Positions 24,908 through 33,246 are shown, counted from the stretch's first letter. The stretch: 64,000 nucleotides of DNA from Microbispora bryophytorum (GCF_006874465.1 NZ_VIRL01000022.1:1-64000); one strand, 5' to 3'. The notes: generated by a model from the sequence alone, not told the origin. Program-made: numbers and translations.

Positions 24908-26560
24908 TCAGTCTGCTGCGCTTGCTCGGCAAGACACTTCGTTGATCTCTTCCAGAGTGGGTTGCGCTTCGAGAAAATCCTGCGTCAAAGGTAGGCGTTC
25001 ACTGAAGTGTTCCCGCCAATCCTTGCTGCCGACGTATTTTTGCAGGGCGATTCGGAGGCGTTCGCAAGTATCATGATCGCCCTTGGGTATCGCAAATCCG
25101 GTGGATTCGCGAGGGCCGAACCTGATCCCATTGATAAATTTAGTACCTTGTTGCTCTGCCAGGTGTATGCCGGCGAGTGTCAATCGGTCTCCGACGATCG
25201 CGTCCACGGTACGCTGATACAGCCTGGTGAGGCAGTCACCAAGGCTCCGTGGCGCGGTGATCTGTACCCTCATCTCCTTCGTCAAATATACGAGTGTCGT
25301 CGAACCCGCAACCGTGCATACACGCCGCCCGGAAAGGTCGGAAGTTTTTTCGATACCTCTTTCTTGATGACGAACCAATACGCCCAGTCGCGCGGACGCG
25401 AGCGGACCGACAAAGTCGACTTGTCTTTCTCTGGGTGCGGTTATGCCCAGCGTGCCCGCGATATGAACTTCGTTACTGGCCAGCGTCCTTATCGCATCTT
25501 CTCGCGCCACCTTCTTGAAGGTGAAACCTCCCTTGAAGCCGGCGAGGGTAAGCAATCCCTTGATTGCCTTTTTGTTGTAGCTCGAATCTGCTTCGCTATT
25601 GCGATTTCCATCGTCTTTCCAGACTCCGGCCACTACGCGCGTGGCATCGAGGAATGAGTCCGGCGCCTGGGGCACGTAGGTGCTGCCCGGGAGCAGAACG
25701 AGCGGCAACATCGCGAGCAGGGCACGGCCAGTCTTCGCCGTAGCGCTCGGCGCCTTTTTGCGGGAGCGGGAAGTGGCCGGACGAAGTCCTTGTCGAGAAG
25801 ACAGTTGGGTGACAGCAGGCGGGGGCGGGGGTTTGATCGGCCCCCGTGTCACGGTGAGATTTCCGGCGGTGCCGACGGAGCGGCGTTGCGGGCGGGGGAG
25901 GCCTCGGCCAACCAGTTCTTGGTCGATGTGGCGGTGGATCTGATCCAGGGTGAGCGGGCCGGGCATGCGTAGTGCGTTCAGCAACGCTCCGGTGAAGGCG
26001 GTGTTCCGGGCACCAAGTGGGGCGTGAGAGAGGGCGGTCGCAGGCGTGGACGTCAAGGTATAGGTGCCCGTCAGATCAAGCTGCCCCAGGGCGAGGCTCC
26101 TCCGGTTGCTCATGACTGTGACGGCCTGGCCGGAGAAGCAGCAGTCCAGTAGGAGCACGCGAGCTTTGGCGCGAGCGCTGCCGACCATGCGTTTTACAAG
26201 GTCTACGTGGATGGCGGAGAAGCCGACGTGTTCGGCATCTGTGCCGGTCAGAGCGAAGTGCAGTACGCCGGTGTCGTCGAGGACTCCGTGTCCACAGTAA
26301 TAGACCAGCAGCAGATCCTCCGCCTCACGGACAGCGGCGGTCAGGGCCACGCCGACAGCGGCCTGGTCTGCGGGATCGGCCAATATCTGACAATGATCGG
26401 CTGTCAGGAGGCCATGTACGGGATGCGTCAGCACTTCGCGCAGGTCTTCCAGATTCCTGCGCACAGCCGGGATGTCAGGCAACTCCGGGTCGCGGAAGGT
26501 ACCTGCCCCGATGAGTACCGCCCGGCTGCCCCTGCCGTCCAGGAGCGGCTTACGACTCAC
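24908..26560 (-). CDS. Caspase-like protease with transmembrane segment and C-terminal SBP_bac_3-type binding domain
   Basis: Starting at GTG 26560 the protein has 550 residues. Residues about 12-240 form a caspase/metacaspase (C14) domain: RAVLIGAGTFRDPELPDIPA at the start, catalytic His91 in LLVYYCGHGVLDDTG and catalytic Cys141 in VLLLDCCFSGQAV. A Pro-rich and basic linker (IKPPPPPAVT, RSRKKAP) precedes a short hydrophobic segment at about 279-294 (ALLAMLPLVLLPGSTY). Residues about 305-540 resemble a family-3 extracellular solute-binding protein: TRVVAGVWKDD, NEVHIAGTLGITAPRERQVD, FVGPLASARLGVLVRH, and ESTGFAIPKGDHDTCERLRI. The order suggests a cytosolic protease controlled by an outside ligand sensor. 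The GTG start overlaps the EACC1 stop by 11 bases. An ATG at 26629 would give a longer, Arg-rich start that I consider less likely. The 3' half is visibly richer in A/T than its surroundings, a sign of transfer. Confidence 0.85.
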   Translation of the reverse strand: MSRKPLLDGRGSRAVLIGAGTFRDPELPDIPAVRRNLEDLREVLTHPVHGLLTADHCQILADPADQAAVGVALTAAVREAEDLLLVYYCGHGVLDDTGVLHFALTGTDAEHVGFSAIHVDLVKRMVGSARAKARVLLLDCCFSGQAVTVMSNRRSLALGQLDLTGTYTLTSTPATALSHAPLGARNTAFTGALLNALRMPGPLTLDQIHRHIDQELVGRGLPRPQRRSVGTAGNLTVTRGPIKPPPPPAVTQLSSRQGLRPATSRSRKKAPSATAKTGRALLAMLPLVLLPGSTYVPQAPDSFLDATRVVAGVWKDDGNRNSEADSSYNKKAIKGLLTLAGFKGGFTFKKVAREDAIRTLASNEVHIAGTLGITAPRERQVDFVGPLASARLGVLVRHQERGIEKTSDLSGRRVCTVAGSTTLVYLTKEMRVQITAPRSLGDCLTRLYQRTVDAIVGDRLTLAGIHLAEQQGTKFINGIRFGPRESTGFAIPKGDHDTCERLRIALQKYVGSKDWREHFSERLPLTQDFLEAQPTLEEINEVSCRASAAD

Positions 26561-26942
26561 TCTGCCGCTCGACAGCCGCCGGAAACTGTTCCGCCACCTC
26601 CCGCAGCACCGCCGCCGGGTCCGCAGCACGACGGATATCCACCTCGATACGCCGCCCGTCGGCAGCAGTGACGGTGACCTTGACGTCGGTACGGCGGGAG
26701 GTAAGCCAGGTGCACACCGATTGGATCAACACCGCCACCGCGCCACCGGAGCCCACCGCCACCGTCAGCAACTCCACCGACGCGCCCATCTCTCCCGGCT
26801 CTGGTGCTCGCCGTTGAGGCCGTACCCGCCCTCGCAGTTCATCCTCCGAACCAAGCCAGTTGAACAACTCCACAGCGTGGAGCGCGGCCTCCGCACCCTC
26901 GACGACTACTTGCAGGTCCACTGCATCGGACAGCTCAGACAC
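26550..26942 (-). CDS. EACC1-type effector-associated protein
   Basis: The 130-residue protein, from GTG 26942, has the layout of effector-associated constant component 1. An N-terminal part (LQVVVEGAEAALHAVELFNW, LRGRVRPQRRAPEPGEMG) is followed by a hydrophobic helix ELLTVAVGSGGAVAVLIQSV and a C-terminal strand-rich part TDVKVTVTAADGRRIEVDIR ending in VLREVAEQFP. EACC1 proteins were defined in comparative genomic work on bacterial conflict systems as partners encoded directly before caspase or other protease effectors. That is the arrangement here, with an 11-base gene overlap. It may recruit, tether or restrain the protease; this is inference. Confidence 0.8.
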   Translation of the reverse strand: MSELSDAVDLQVVVEGAEAALHAVELFNWLGSEDELRGRVRPQRRAPEPGEMGASVELLTVAVGSGGAVAVLIQSVCTWLTSRRTDVKVTVTAADGRRIEVDIRRAADPAAVLREVAEQFPAAVERQSES

Positions 26943-27140
26943 GAGGCCACGTCCTTTGAATTACGGCTACTTGGTATCGATCATGCTAACGGCCTGGATG
27001 TGCCTAAGCTTCATCATGTCGCTAATCGAACGGCCCGCAGCCTCAAGTGATCTGCGCCAGACCAGATTGACGGCGGCCACGGCATCTCTGCTGGTGTGTC
27101 CAGTAAACGGCTCATCCAAGAGTCCGGAGGTGACGGACAG

Positions 27141-27690
27141 TCACGCGAGGAGTATTCGCTTTCGGAGGAGGGCGAAGCCGGCGCGCCCGTACATCTGTCG
27201 TTTGATCATTTCGTCTTGTTGACGACGCCCTCGGTGGGCCCATTGCTGTTCGTCGAGCCGGCCGGTGTGAGTGTCATCTCTTGCAGGAGTGTCCAGATCG
27301 GTAGGTCCGGTTCCCGTTCGCGGCGCCTGCGCAGGTACTCGCGGAAGGGGGCGACCAGGATGGGGCCGTGGATCAGCTGTTCGGGCCGGTCGGCCGCGGC
27401 GTATTTCTTGACGGTGTTGCGGGCCAGGCGCAGGCGGGTCATGATCTGGCCGTGTGAGGCGCCCTGGCGCGGGTGCGCTGTGCAAGCGGTCCTCACTGCG
27501 TCCGGACCTGCCGCCATCGGTCGGCGACCTGCTCCGTCGGGGGCGCCGTCGCGAGGGCCGGGCAGCGCCATCAACGCCGCCAGGACAGCGGTGGACGACC
27601 GCACCACCCCGGTCATGGCCGGCAGTGAGGAAGCGGCCCGCCCTGCCAGCACGATCGCGAAGCCGGTCACCATCTGCACTAACGGCCAAG
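27141..27690 (-). pseudogene. Internally deleted ISL3-family transposase remnant
   Basis: The minus-strand frame keeps an N-proximal piece (FAIVLAGRAASSLPAMTGVV, VRSSTAVLAALMALPGP), then jumps to the inserted HTH (HGQIMTRLRLARNTVKKYAA). The C-terminus NSNGPTEGVVNKTK is followed, after a shift, by MIKRQMYGRAGFALLRKRIL. The DDE core between the first two pieces is missing. The C-terminus resembles that of the complete ISL3 copy at 7689 but is clearly a different element. Confidence 0.7.
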
Positions 27691-27755
27691 TCCGGCGGGC
27701 GTATCGTTCGGCCGGCCCACCCGGCTCTCCAGGTCACTACCAGCGCCAACGCAGC

Positions 27756-27787
27756 AAAGCGGGAGAAGTCGCAACTTCTCCCGCTTT
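27756..27787. terminator. Perfect 14-bp stem-loop
   Basis: Arms AAAGCGGGAGAAGT and ACTTCTCCCGCTTT flank a 4-base CGCA loop without a mismatch, and both ends carry AAA/TTT. It could terminate transcription in both directions, or be the fused ends of an insertion element, since the ISL3 remnant begins next to it. Confidence 0.6.
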
Positions 27788-27873
27788 GGTGTGAAGTGTC
27801 CGAGGGTCGACACCAACCAAATCCCAATGTGCGCTGACCACCGAGTTCCTTCTCGGAACCCCGGGGGCGTGAG

Positions 27874-28617
27874 ATGCGCTCCGACCGCTGGATCCGGAAC
27901 ACGACGACCGCGAGCGTGGTGCTTGTCGCGCTGATCGCCGCCGTCGTCTCCTTCCGTCACATGCACCGTCTCGCCCTCGATCACCATGAGGACCCGCTGG
28001 CGGCGGCACTCATCCCTCTCGCCGTCGACGGAACGATCGTGGCTGCCTCGATGTCCCTGCTCCTTGCCAGCCGCTACGGCTCACGCGGTGGGGTTCTTCC
28101 GTGGACGTTGCTCATCGTCGGCAGCCTGGCGAGCTTGGGCGCGAACGTTGCGGTTGCCGAGCCGTCCCTGATCGGCCGAGTGATCGCCGCTTGGCCGTCG
28201 TTCGCCCTGATCGGCGCGTACGAGATGCTGATGAGCCAGATTCGGAGGTCGGCCGACGGACAGGCAGAGGCTCAGGACTCGTCGACTCTCAGTGCGGACC
28301 CTGCCGCGCGTCCTGATGCGATGGAGGAGCAGGGCGACCGGGAAGACGCCGAGTTGTCCACTGTCCAGAGTGCGAACGGCCGGTCTCTGCAGCGAGAGGC
28401 CTGGCGGTGGGCGCAGCAGAACCCTCAGACAGACGGCAATCTCCCCAGCGGCGTTGCCATCGCCAGGGCCTTTGCTCGTAGTCCCCGTTGGGGCCGACGG
28501 TCACGTCCAGGGAAGTGGTGTACGAGCTGCCACCGCGTGATCCGTTTCTGCAGGTTAAGCGGTGAGGGTGTCGGGGAGCGGTTCCTGGTTCGGTGTGTCG
28601 CCGCAGATCACGCGTAG
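27874..28617 (+). CDS. DUF2637 membrane protein, 3' end replaced by an IS256 insertion
   Basis: The first 115 residues are a DUF2637 domain with three to four membrane segments: TTTASVVLVALIAAVVSFRH, LALDHHEDPLAAALIPLAVD, GTIVAASMSLLLASRYGSR and WTLLIVGSLASLGANVAV. An acidic linker and an HTH-like part (SGVAIARAFARSPRWGR) follow up to about 28497. From 28499 on, the frame reads into the terminal repeat of the IS256 element (GGTCACGTCCAGGGAAGTGG), so the last 40 residues are not native. DUF2637 proteins, relatives of plasmid spread proteins, are common on actinobacterial integrative elements. Whether the truncated protein works is unknown. Confidence 0.7.
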   Translation: MRSDRWIRNTTTASVVLVALIAAVVSFRHMHRLALDHHEDPLAAALIPLAVDGTIVAASMSLLLASRYGSRGGVLPWTLLIVGSLASLGANVAVAEPSLIGRVIAAWPSFALIGAYEMLMSQIRRSADGQAEAQDSSTLSADPAARPDAMEEQGDREDAELSTVQSANGRSLQREAWRWAQQNPQTDGNLPSGVAIARAFARSPRWGRRSRPGKWCTSCHRVIRFCRLSGEGVGERFLVRCVAADHA

Positions 28618-29720
28618 GCGAGCTTTGGCCAATACGTCCAGGCCCATGTATCGGCGGGCTTCGGTCCACTCGTCGGTCTGCTCGGCGAGCACGGCGCCGA
28701 CGAGGCGGATGATCGCGGCCCGGTCGGGGAAGATGCCCACGACGTCGGTGCGGCGGCGGATCTCCTTGTTCAGCCGCTCTTGGGGGTTGTTCGACCAGAT
28801 CTGCTTCCAGATCTCCCGTGGAAACTGGGCGAAGGCCAGCAGGTCGTCGCGGGCGCCATGGAGGTGGTCGGCGGCGGCCGGGTACTTGGCTGCCAGGGCG
28901 TCGATGACCCAGGCGTGCTGAGTACGCACCTGTTCAGCGGTCGGCTGGTCGAAGATGGTCCGCACCAGGGTGGCCACCCACGGCTGGGCCGACTTCGGGA
29001 CCGTGGTGAGGAGATTGCGCAGGTAGTGGGTGCGGCAGCGCTGCCAGGAAGCGCCGGGCAGGGTGGCGCCGATCGCTTCCACCAGTCCAAGGTGGGCGTC
29101 GGAGATGACCATCTGCACCCCCGACAGGCCGCGGGCGACCAGACCGCGCAGGAACGCCAACCAGCCGGCGCCGTCTTCGCGGGAGGTGACCTCCAGCCCG
29201 AGGATCTCCCGCTGGCCGTTGGCGTTGACCGCGGTGGCGACCAGGGCGTGCACGTTGACCGTCCGTCCGCCCTCGCGGACCTTCTGCGTGAGGGCGTCCA
29301 GCCAGACGAAGGCGTAGGGCCCGCCGTCCAAGGCCCGGGTGCGGAAGGCCTCTACCTGTTCATCCAGCACCTTGCCATCTGTGAGACCTGGCTTTTGGAG
29401 ATGCCGCCGATCCCGAGTTGCTCGACCAGCTTGTCCACCCGCCGGGTCGACACCCCCAGCAGGTAGGAGGTGGCGACGACGCTGACCAGGGCTTGCTCGG
29501 CGCGGCGGCGGCGTTCCAGCAGCCAGACCGGGAAGTAGGAGCCTTGGCGCAGTTTCGGGATGGCCAGCTCGACGGTGCCGGCGCGGGTGTCCCACTCCCG
29601 CTTGCGGTAGCCGTTGCGGGAGTTGGTCCGCTCGCTGCTGCGCTCACCGTAGGAGGCGCCGCACAAGGTGTCGGCCTCGGCCGACATCAACGCCTCGGCC
29701 ATGGTCTTCACCATGGATGG
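28499..29720 (-). mobile_element. IS256-family element, one end missing
   Basis: The 3' end of the element (left in this window) shows an IS256-type terminus, GGTCACGTCCAGGGAAGTGG then TGTACGAG, 56 bases beyond the transposase stop. The expected complementary terminus is not found near or beyond the 5' end of the transposase (29715-29950), so the promoter-proximal end is deleted or replaced. The right boundary given here is approximate. Confidence 0.65.
28555..29714 (-). pseudogene. IS256-family transposase, frameshifted and probably 5'-truncated
   Basis: The first frame (from ATG 29714, MVKTMAEALMSAEADTLCGA) runs to GISKSQVSQMA. Near 29372 one A is missing from the expected GCAAAGGTG, and the coherent sequence continues in the next frame as KVLDEQVEAFRTRALDG. 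It then has the DDE core (YAFVWLDALTQKVREG, MVISDAHLGLVEAIGATLPG) and the end WSNNPQERLNKEIRRRTDVV to the stop at 28555. The usual 40-50 residues before MVKTMAE are not found upstream, which fits loss of that end of the element. Confidence 0.8.
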
Positions 29721-29938
29721 CCGCCATCCTCGCCGGCGGCACCCTCTGACCTGTCGTCAGGCTGGCAGGACGCACCTGCGGGCGTGCTGGAATACAAAGA
29801 CGTCGGCCTTCCGGGAGATCATGTACCGCAGGCTCGACAAGGGCGGCGGGGTCACAACCCGGCTGCTCAAAGCACCCCTCAACAAAGAGGGCAGGACCAC
29901 GTACAGCGGGTGTTCCTGAGAGTCCGCAAAAGAGGTAG

Positions 29939-30093
29939 TTGATACACCGACTGCGGCAGATGGCCAAGCTCTGCGAGGGATACGGTCATCGTGTGCAGCA
30001 ATCGGTCTTCGAGATAACTTGCTCGGACGCCGAACTACTGACCCTGCTGCATGGCGCGAGACAGATCATCGCAGAATCCGACGATTCGGTATC
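29939..30093 (+). pseudogene. cas2: CRISPR-associated Cas2 fragment
   Basis: Reading from 29942 gives LRQMAKLCEGYGHRVQQSVF, then EITCSDAELLTLLHGARQII and AESDDSV. This is the middle and late part of a Cas2 protein: the R-(K/R)-V/M-A-K-x-C-xxYG-x-RVQ-x-SVFE core and the DxDSVR end. The ferredoxin-like first strand with its catalytic Asp (normally within the first 10-15 residues) is absent and the last strand (RIYRL) is lost, so the gene is dead. I see no cas1, other cas genes or repeat-spacer array nearby. It is the trace of a lost CRISPR-Cas locus broken up by IS256. Confidence 0.7.
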
Positions 30094-30285
30094 CCCAGGT
30101 GGTTATTTGCGAGCCGGGTCTGCTCTTCGAGCTGCTGCGCGAGGTCGGACGCCTCGATCGTCATGGCGATGGCGCTCGTCGTGAGCAGACCGTAGGGGAG
30201 TTGACGTCGCCTGGTCGCCGACAGCCATGGTTGGCGTCGGACCACCCAGTCGTCGCGGTACGCGTCGACGAGTCGGCGAAAAGGA

Positions 30286-30466
30286 ATGATCCCCCCGCCG
30301 TACCACGGCATCCACGTCCCCGACCCGCAACCCGGCGCCGAGCAGCTGCAGTGGCTCGCGCCGCAGCGCCGCTGCACGCACGTTAGGGTGCGGCGGCATA
30401 CCTGCGAGTGCCGGCCCCGGATATACGAGCTGTGCCAGGCTGGAGGGCTCGTCTTTATGGTGGGGA
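30286..30466 (+). pseudogene. Truncated copy of the small Cys/Arg-rich protein family
   Basis: After a Pro-rich start (MIPPPYHGIHVPDPQPGAEQ) the frame has RCTHVRVRRHTCECRPRIYE and LCQAGGLVF, the same core as the 108-residue protein at 11906. After GLVF the similarity stops and the frame becomes Arg/Ala-rich. The C-terminal helix of the family (TEWLLTAR) is not found, so this copy is broken. Confidence 0.55.
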
Positions 30467-30581
30467 TCGGCCAGCAGCGCGTTCAGCACCGACATGGCCT
30501 GCCCGCCGCACGTGTCGCAGATCGGGGTTGCGGTAGGCGGCGTGCCCGTCGAGCTTGCGGCGGCCTCGGTTGTACCGCTGG

Positions 30582-30767
30582 GTGAGCATTCATGACGACT
30601 GGTGGCGGTCGGGCGACCTGCGGTTCAAGGTGACGGGCGGCGGGCGCGCCGTGCGGAACATCAGCATGGGAAAAGCCCAGGTAGGGCGCGCGTACCTCGA
30701 CCCGCTGACCATCGCGCGGGCCCTGGCCATCATCGACTACGCCAAGGAACGCCGGACGGCGGCGTGA
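30582..30767 (+). CDS. Small hypothetical protein
   Basis: From GTG 30582 the 61-residue frame reads VSIHDDWWRSGDLRFKVTGG, then NISMGKAQVGRAYLDPLTIA and ALAIIDYAKERR. The alternation of strands and a C-terminal helix and the lack of Arg/Pro runs make it plausible as a gene, but no family is recognised. It could also be the tail of a longer, lost gene, since it lies among fragments. Confidence 0.4.
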   Translation: MSIHDDWWRSGDLRFKVTGGGRAVRNISMGKAQVGRAYLDPLTIARALAIIDYAKERRTAA

Positions 30768-30862
30768 GCCAGCCACCTACCCGCGCCGCGAGGCCCTCGG
30801 CCTGGGCGTGCCGGATGGCTCGCGGCCGTCAACGCCTCGTCATCTACCTGCCGGGGGTTGAG

Positions 30863-31309
30863 GAACATCGGAACGAAAAGTCACGCTAAGCCGCGCGACG
30901 CGGGTCTTTTTGGCGTGGCTTTCCGTTCCGGCACTGCGGCCCAGGCTGCTTGCTCGGGCGAGCGCCGTGCCCGGGGCGGCTTAACGTAACGTCCGTACGC
31001 GACCCTCTCCAGGCATGGCCAGGCCCTTACCCACGACCGGGGGAACCGGCCCGCGACCTGCACCCGGCTTGGATCCGCCCGGATCGCCAGCGCCGCCACC
31101 CGGTTATCCGACCGCGCCGCGCAAACGCGCGCCCGACTTATCCCCGCCCGTCCGGCCGGCGGGCGTCCGGAACCGCTTGCTGCCGCACGCGCTTCGCATC
31201 CAACGCGAAGCCTTCGCATCGAAGGCGAACGGCGTAGCCCGGCCCGGTGACCGTTGCGGCGGCTGACCTGGCAGAGCGCGGCTTAGCGTACGTTTTCGTT
31301 CCGATGTTC
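30863..31309. repeat. 447-bp non-coding element with 34-bp inverted-repeat ends
   Basis: The left end (30863-30896) reads GAACATCGGAACGAAAA, three bases, then ACGCTAAGCCGCGC. The right end (31276-31309) is its reverse complement with only the middle three bases differing (31 of 34 match). The interior is very GC-rich, has many short palindromes and no protein-coding signs on either strand. The form is that of a MITE or a conserved structured element. No clear target duplication is seen at the borders. Confidence 0.7.
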
Positions 31310-31400
31310 TCACGGGCCAATGCCTGCCCGCAGGGGCCCGGTCAGGGTGGCGGCTCCCCGTAGCTATAGGAGTTGCAGGCCGTGAGCAGGTCGGCGCGCT

Positions 31401-32300
31401 TCAACGCGGCTGGCTGGTGGGGTGTGCCGGCTGGGTGGCTGCCAGGCTGGCCAGGAGCTTGAGCCGCTCTTCTGAGGTGCTGCCCGGTTCGGCGGTATAG
31501 ATGGTGAGGTCGTACACGGTCCGGTTGAAGATGGGCAGGTCGAGAGACTGGTAGGTCAGCTCCAGGTCGCCGACCTGCGGATGCCACAGCCGCTTGCTGC
31601 CGGCGTGGCGGAGACGCACGTCGTGGATGGCCCACTGGCTGCGGAACGCGGTGCTGAGCGTGGACAGCTCACCGACGAGGTCACGCAGCGCCCGGTCATG
31701 GGGCTCGCGTCCGGCCTCGGCGCGCAGCAGCGCGGCGCTGACGGCGGTGGCCGCGTCCCAGTCGACGAAGAACCGCTGGGAGCCCGGGTCGAGGAAGACG
31801 TAGCGGGCGAGGTTGGCGCGGCCGTGCCGTGTGGTGGCAGGGCTGTCGAAGACCGGCGCGAGTAGGGCCCGGGCCAGCGCATTGTAGGTGACGATGTCCT
31901 GGCGGCCGTTGCGTACGAACGCCGCGGACATCGTCATGGAGTCCAGCAGCCACTGGACCGGCGGCGGGACCTGGACGTCCTTGCGGCGCGAAGGTGCGCG
32001 GCGGGCGGGACGGGCGGCGTGGGCCAGGTCGAACAGGTAGGTGCGTTCGTCCTGGTCCAGGCGAAGGGCCTGGGCGACCGCGTCGAGTACCTCTTCCGAT
32101 ACGCCGCTGATGTGGCCCTTCTCCAGCCGGGTGTACCACTCGGTGCTCACACCGGCCAGCACCGCGACCTCCTCGCGGCGCAGCCCGGGGACCCGGCGCC
32201 GACCGCTGGCGGGCAGCCCGACCTGCTCCGGGGTGAGCTTCGCGCGCCGGGTGGCGAGGAAGTCCCGGATCTGGTCGCGGTTGTCGGGTCGCTGCTCCAT
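31401..32300 (-). CDS. MmyB-type XRE regulator
   Basis: The 299-residue protein (ATG 32300) has the N-terminal HTH of the family: LATRRAKLTPEQVGLPASGR, then RRVPGLRREEVAVLAGVSTE and WYTRLEKGHI. The MmyB-like ligand-binding domain follows, marked by WLLDSMTMSAAFVRNGRQDI, NALARALLAPVFDSP and NLARYVFLDPGSQRFFVDWD. These regulators usually control a divergent short-chain dehydrogenase gene, and such a gene starts at 32548 on the other strand. The ligand may be a fatty acid or quinone-like compound, by family analogy only. Confidence 0.88.
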   Translation of the reverse strand: MEQRPDNRDQIRDFLATRRAKLTPEQVGLPASGRRRVPGLRREEVAVLAGVSTEWYTRLEKGHISGVSEEVLDAVAQALRLDQDERTYLFDLAHAARPARRAPSRRKDVQVPPPVQWLLDSMTMSAAFVRNGRQDIVTYNALARALLAPVFDSPATTRHGRANLARYVFLDPGSQRFFVDWDAATAVSAALLRAEAGREPHDRALRDLVGELSTLSTAFRSQWAIHDVRLRHAGSKRLWHPQVGDLELTYQSLDLPIFNRTVYDLTIYTAEPGSTSEERLKLLASLAATQPAHPTSQPR

Positions 32301-32547
32301 GCCCCCCACGGTAGCCGCAGGGTTCGCGCAGGCGCCGACGGTAAGGGGGTTGAGCTTATCCCCCCTATAAATGCGCTCTGCCTCGCGCCCGGCCAGGCGG
32401 GTTTCCTGGGATCAGCATAGAACGCGACTTGCGATACGGAGATGGACCTTGTCCGACCAGCTCTTGTAGTGGTGATCGGCCCGCCCATCACCGTCGAAGC
32501 CCTCCTGTGATGCACCAACAGGACCTCCAGCACCCGGGAGTATGACC

Positions 32548-33246
32548 ATGACCGGCAAGACCGTACTGATCACCGGCGCGACCAGCGGCATCGGCGCCCA
32601 CACCGCACGATTGCTCCTCGACCGCGGCCACCGCGTGGCCGTCACCGGCCGCGACGAGACCAAACTCAAGTCCTTCCTCGACGAGACCGGCCACTCCGAC
32701 CGGCTGCTCGGCATCATCGCCGACGCCGCCAACTGGCCGGCCACCCAAGCCGCCGTGACCCGCACCGTGGCACACTTCGGCGCCCTGCACGCCGCGGTGG
32801 CCAACGCCGGCTTCATCCCCGCCGACCACCCGCGCACCATCGCCGACGGCGACCCGGAACTGTGGGCGCCCATGGTCCTCACCAACGTCCTCGGCCCCGC
32901 CCTGCTGGCCAACGCCGCCCTGCCCCACCTCGAGACCACGGGCGGGCGGCTGGTGCTCATCGGCAGCGTCGCCGGCCTGAAGAACAGCCCCGCCAACCTC
33001 TACTCCGCCACCAAGTGGGCCGTCACCGGCATGGCCGAGAACCTGCGGATGTACGCCACCAGCCGCGGCGTCGGCGTCACCCTCGTCAACCCCGGCATGA
33101 CCGACACCGCCTTCTGGCAAGGCGGCGTCCCGCCCGTCGCCCTGTCTCCCGAGCCCGTCGCCGAGGCCATCTGCTTCGCCCTCGGCCAGCCGTCCGACGT
33201 CGACCTCAACACCCTGACCATCCGGCCGGTAGGCCAGCCCGTCTGA
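32548..33246 (+). CDS. Short-chain dehydrogenase/reductase (SDR)
   Basis: The 232-residue classical SDR has the cofactor motif LITGATSGIGAHTARLLLDR, the NAG motif in AAVANAGFIPAD and the catalytic YxxxK in NLYSATKWAVTGMAENLRMY with the preceding Ser in VLIGSVAGL. The ATG at 32548 is preferred over 32542 because GGGAG lies 7 bases upstream of it. It is divergent from the MmyB-type regulator, its probable repressor. Substrate is unknown; NADP use is plausible but not proven by sequence reading. Confidence 0.9.
   Translation: MTGKTVLITGATSGIGAHTARLLLDRGHRVAVTGRDETKLKSFLDETGHSDRLLGIIADAANWPATQAAVTRTVAHFGALHAAVANAGFIPADHPRTIADGDPELWAPMVLTNVLGPALLANAALPHLETTGGRLVLIGSVAGLKNSPANLYSATKWAVTGMAENLRMYATSRGVGVTLVNPGMTDTAFWQGGVPPVALSPEPVAEAICFALGQPSDVDLNTLTIRPVGQPV

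Noticed and set aside
29644-29967. Minus-strand frame of 107 residues between IS256 and cas2
   Set aside because: It overlaps the IS256 start, has mixed composition and no family signs. It is probably chance or debris.
30066-30377. Minus-strand frame of 103 residues opposite the broken small-protein copy
   Set aside because: Part of it looks natural, but the opposite strand carries recognisable homology to the protein at 11906, which better explains the second half. No family was recognised for the rest.
29750-30600. CRISPR array near the Cas2 fragment
   Set aside because: No regularly spaced repeats of 24-37 bases were found on reading the region.
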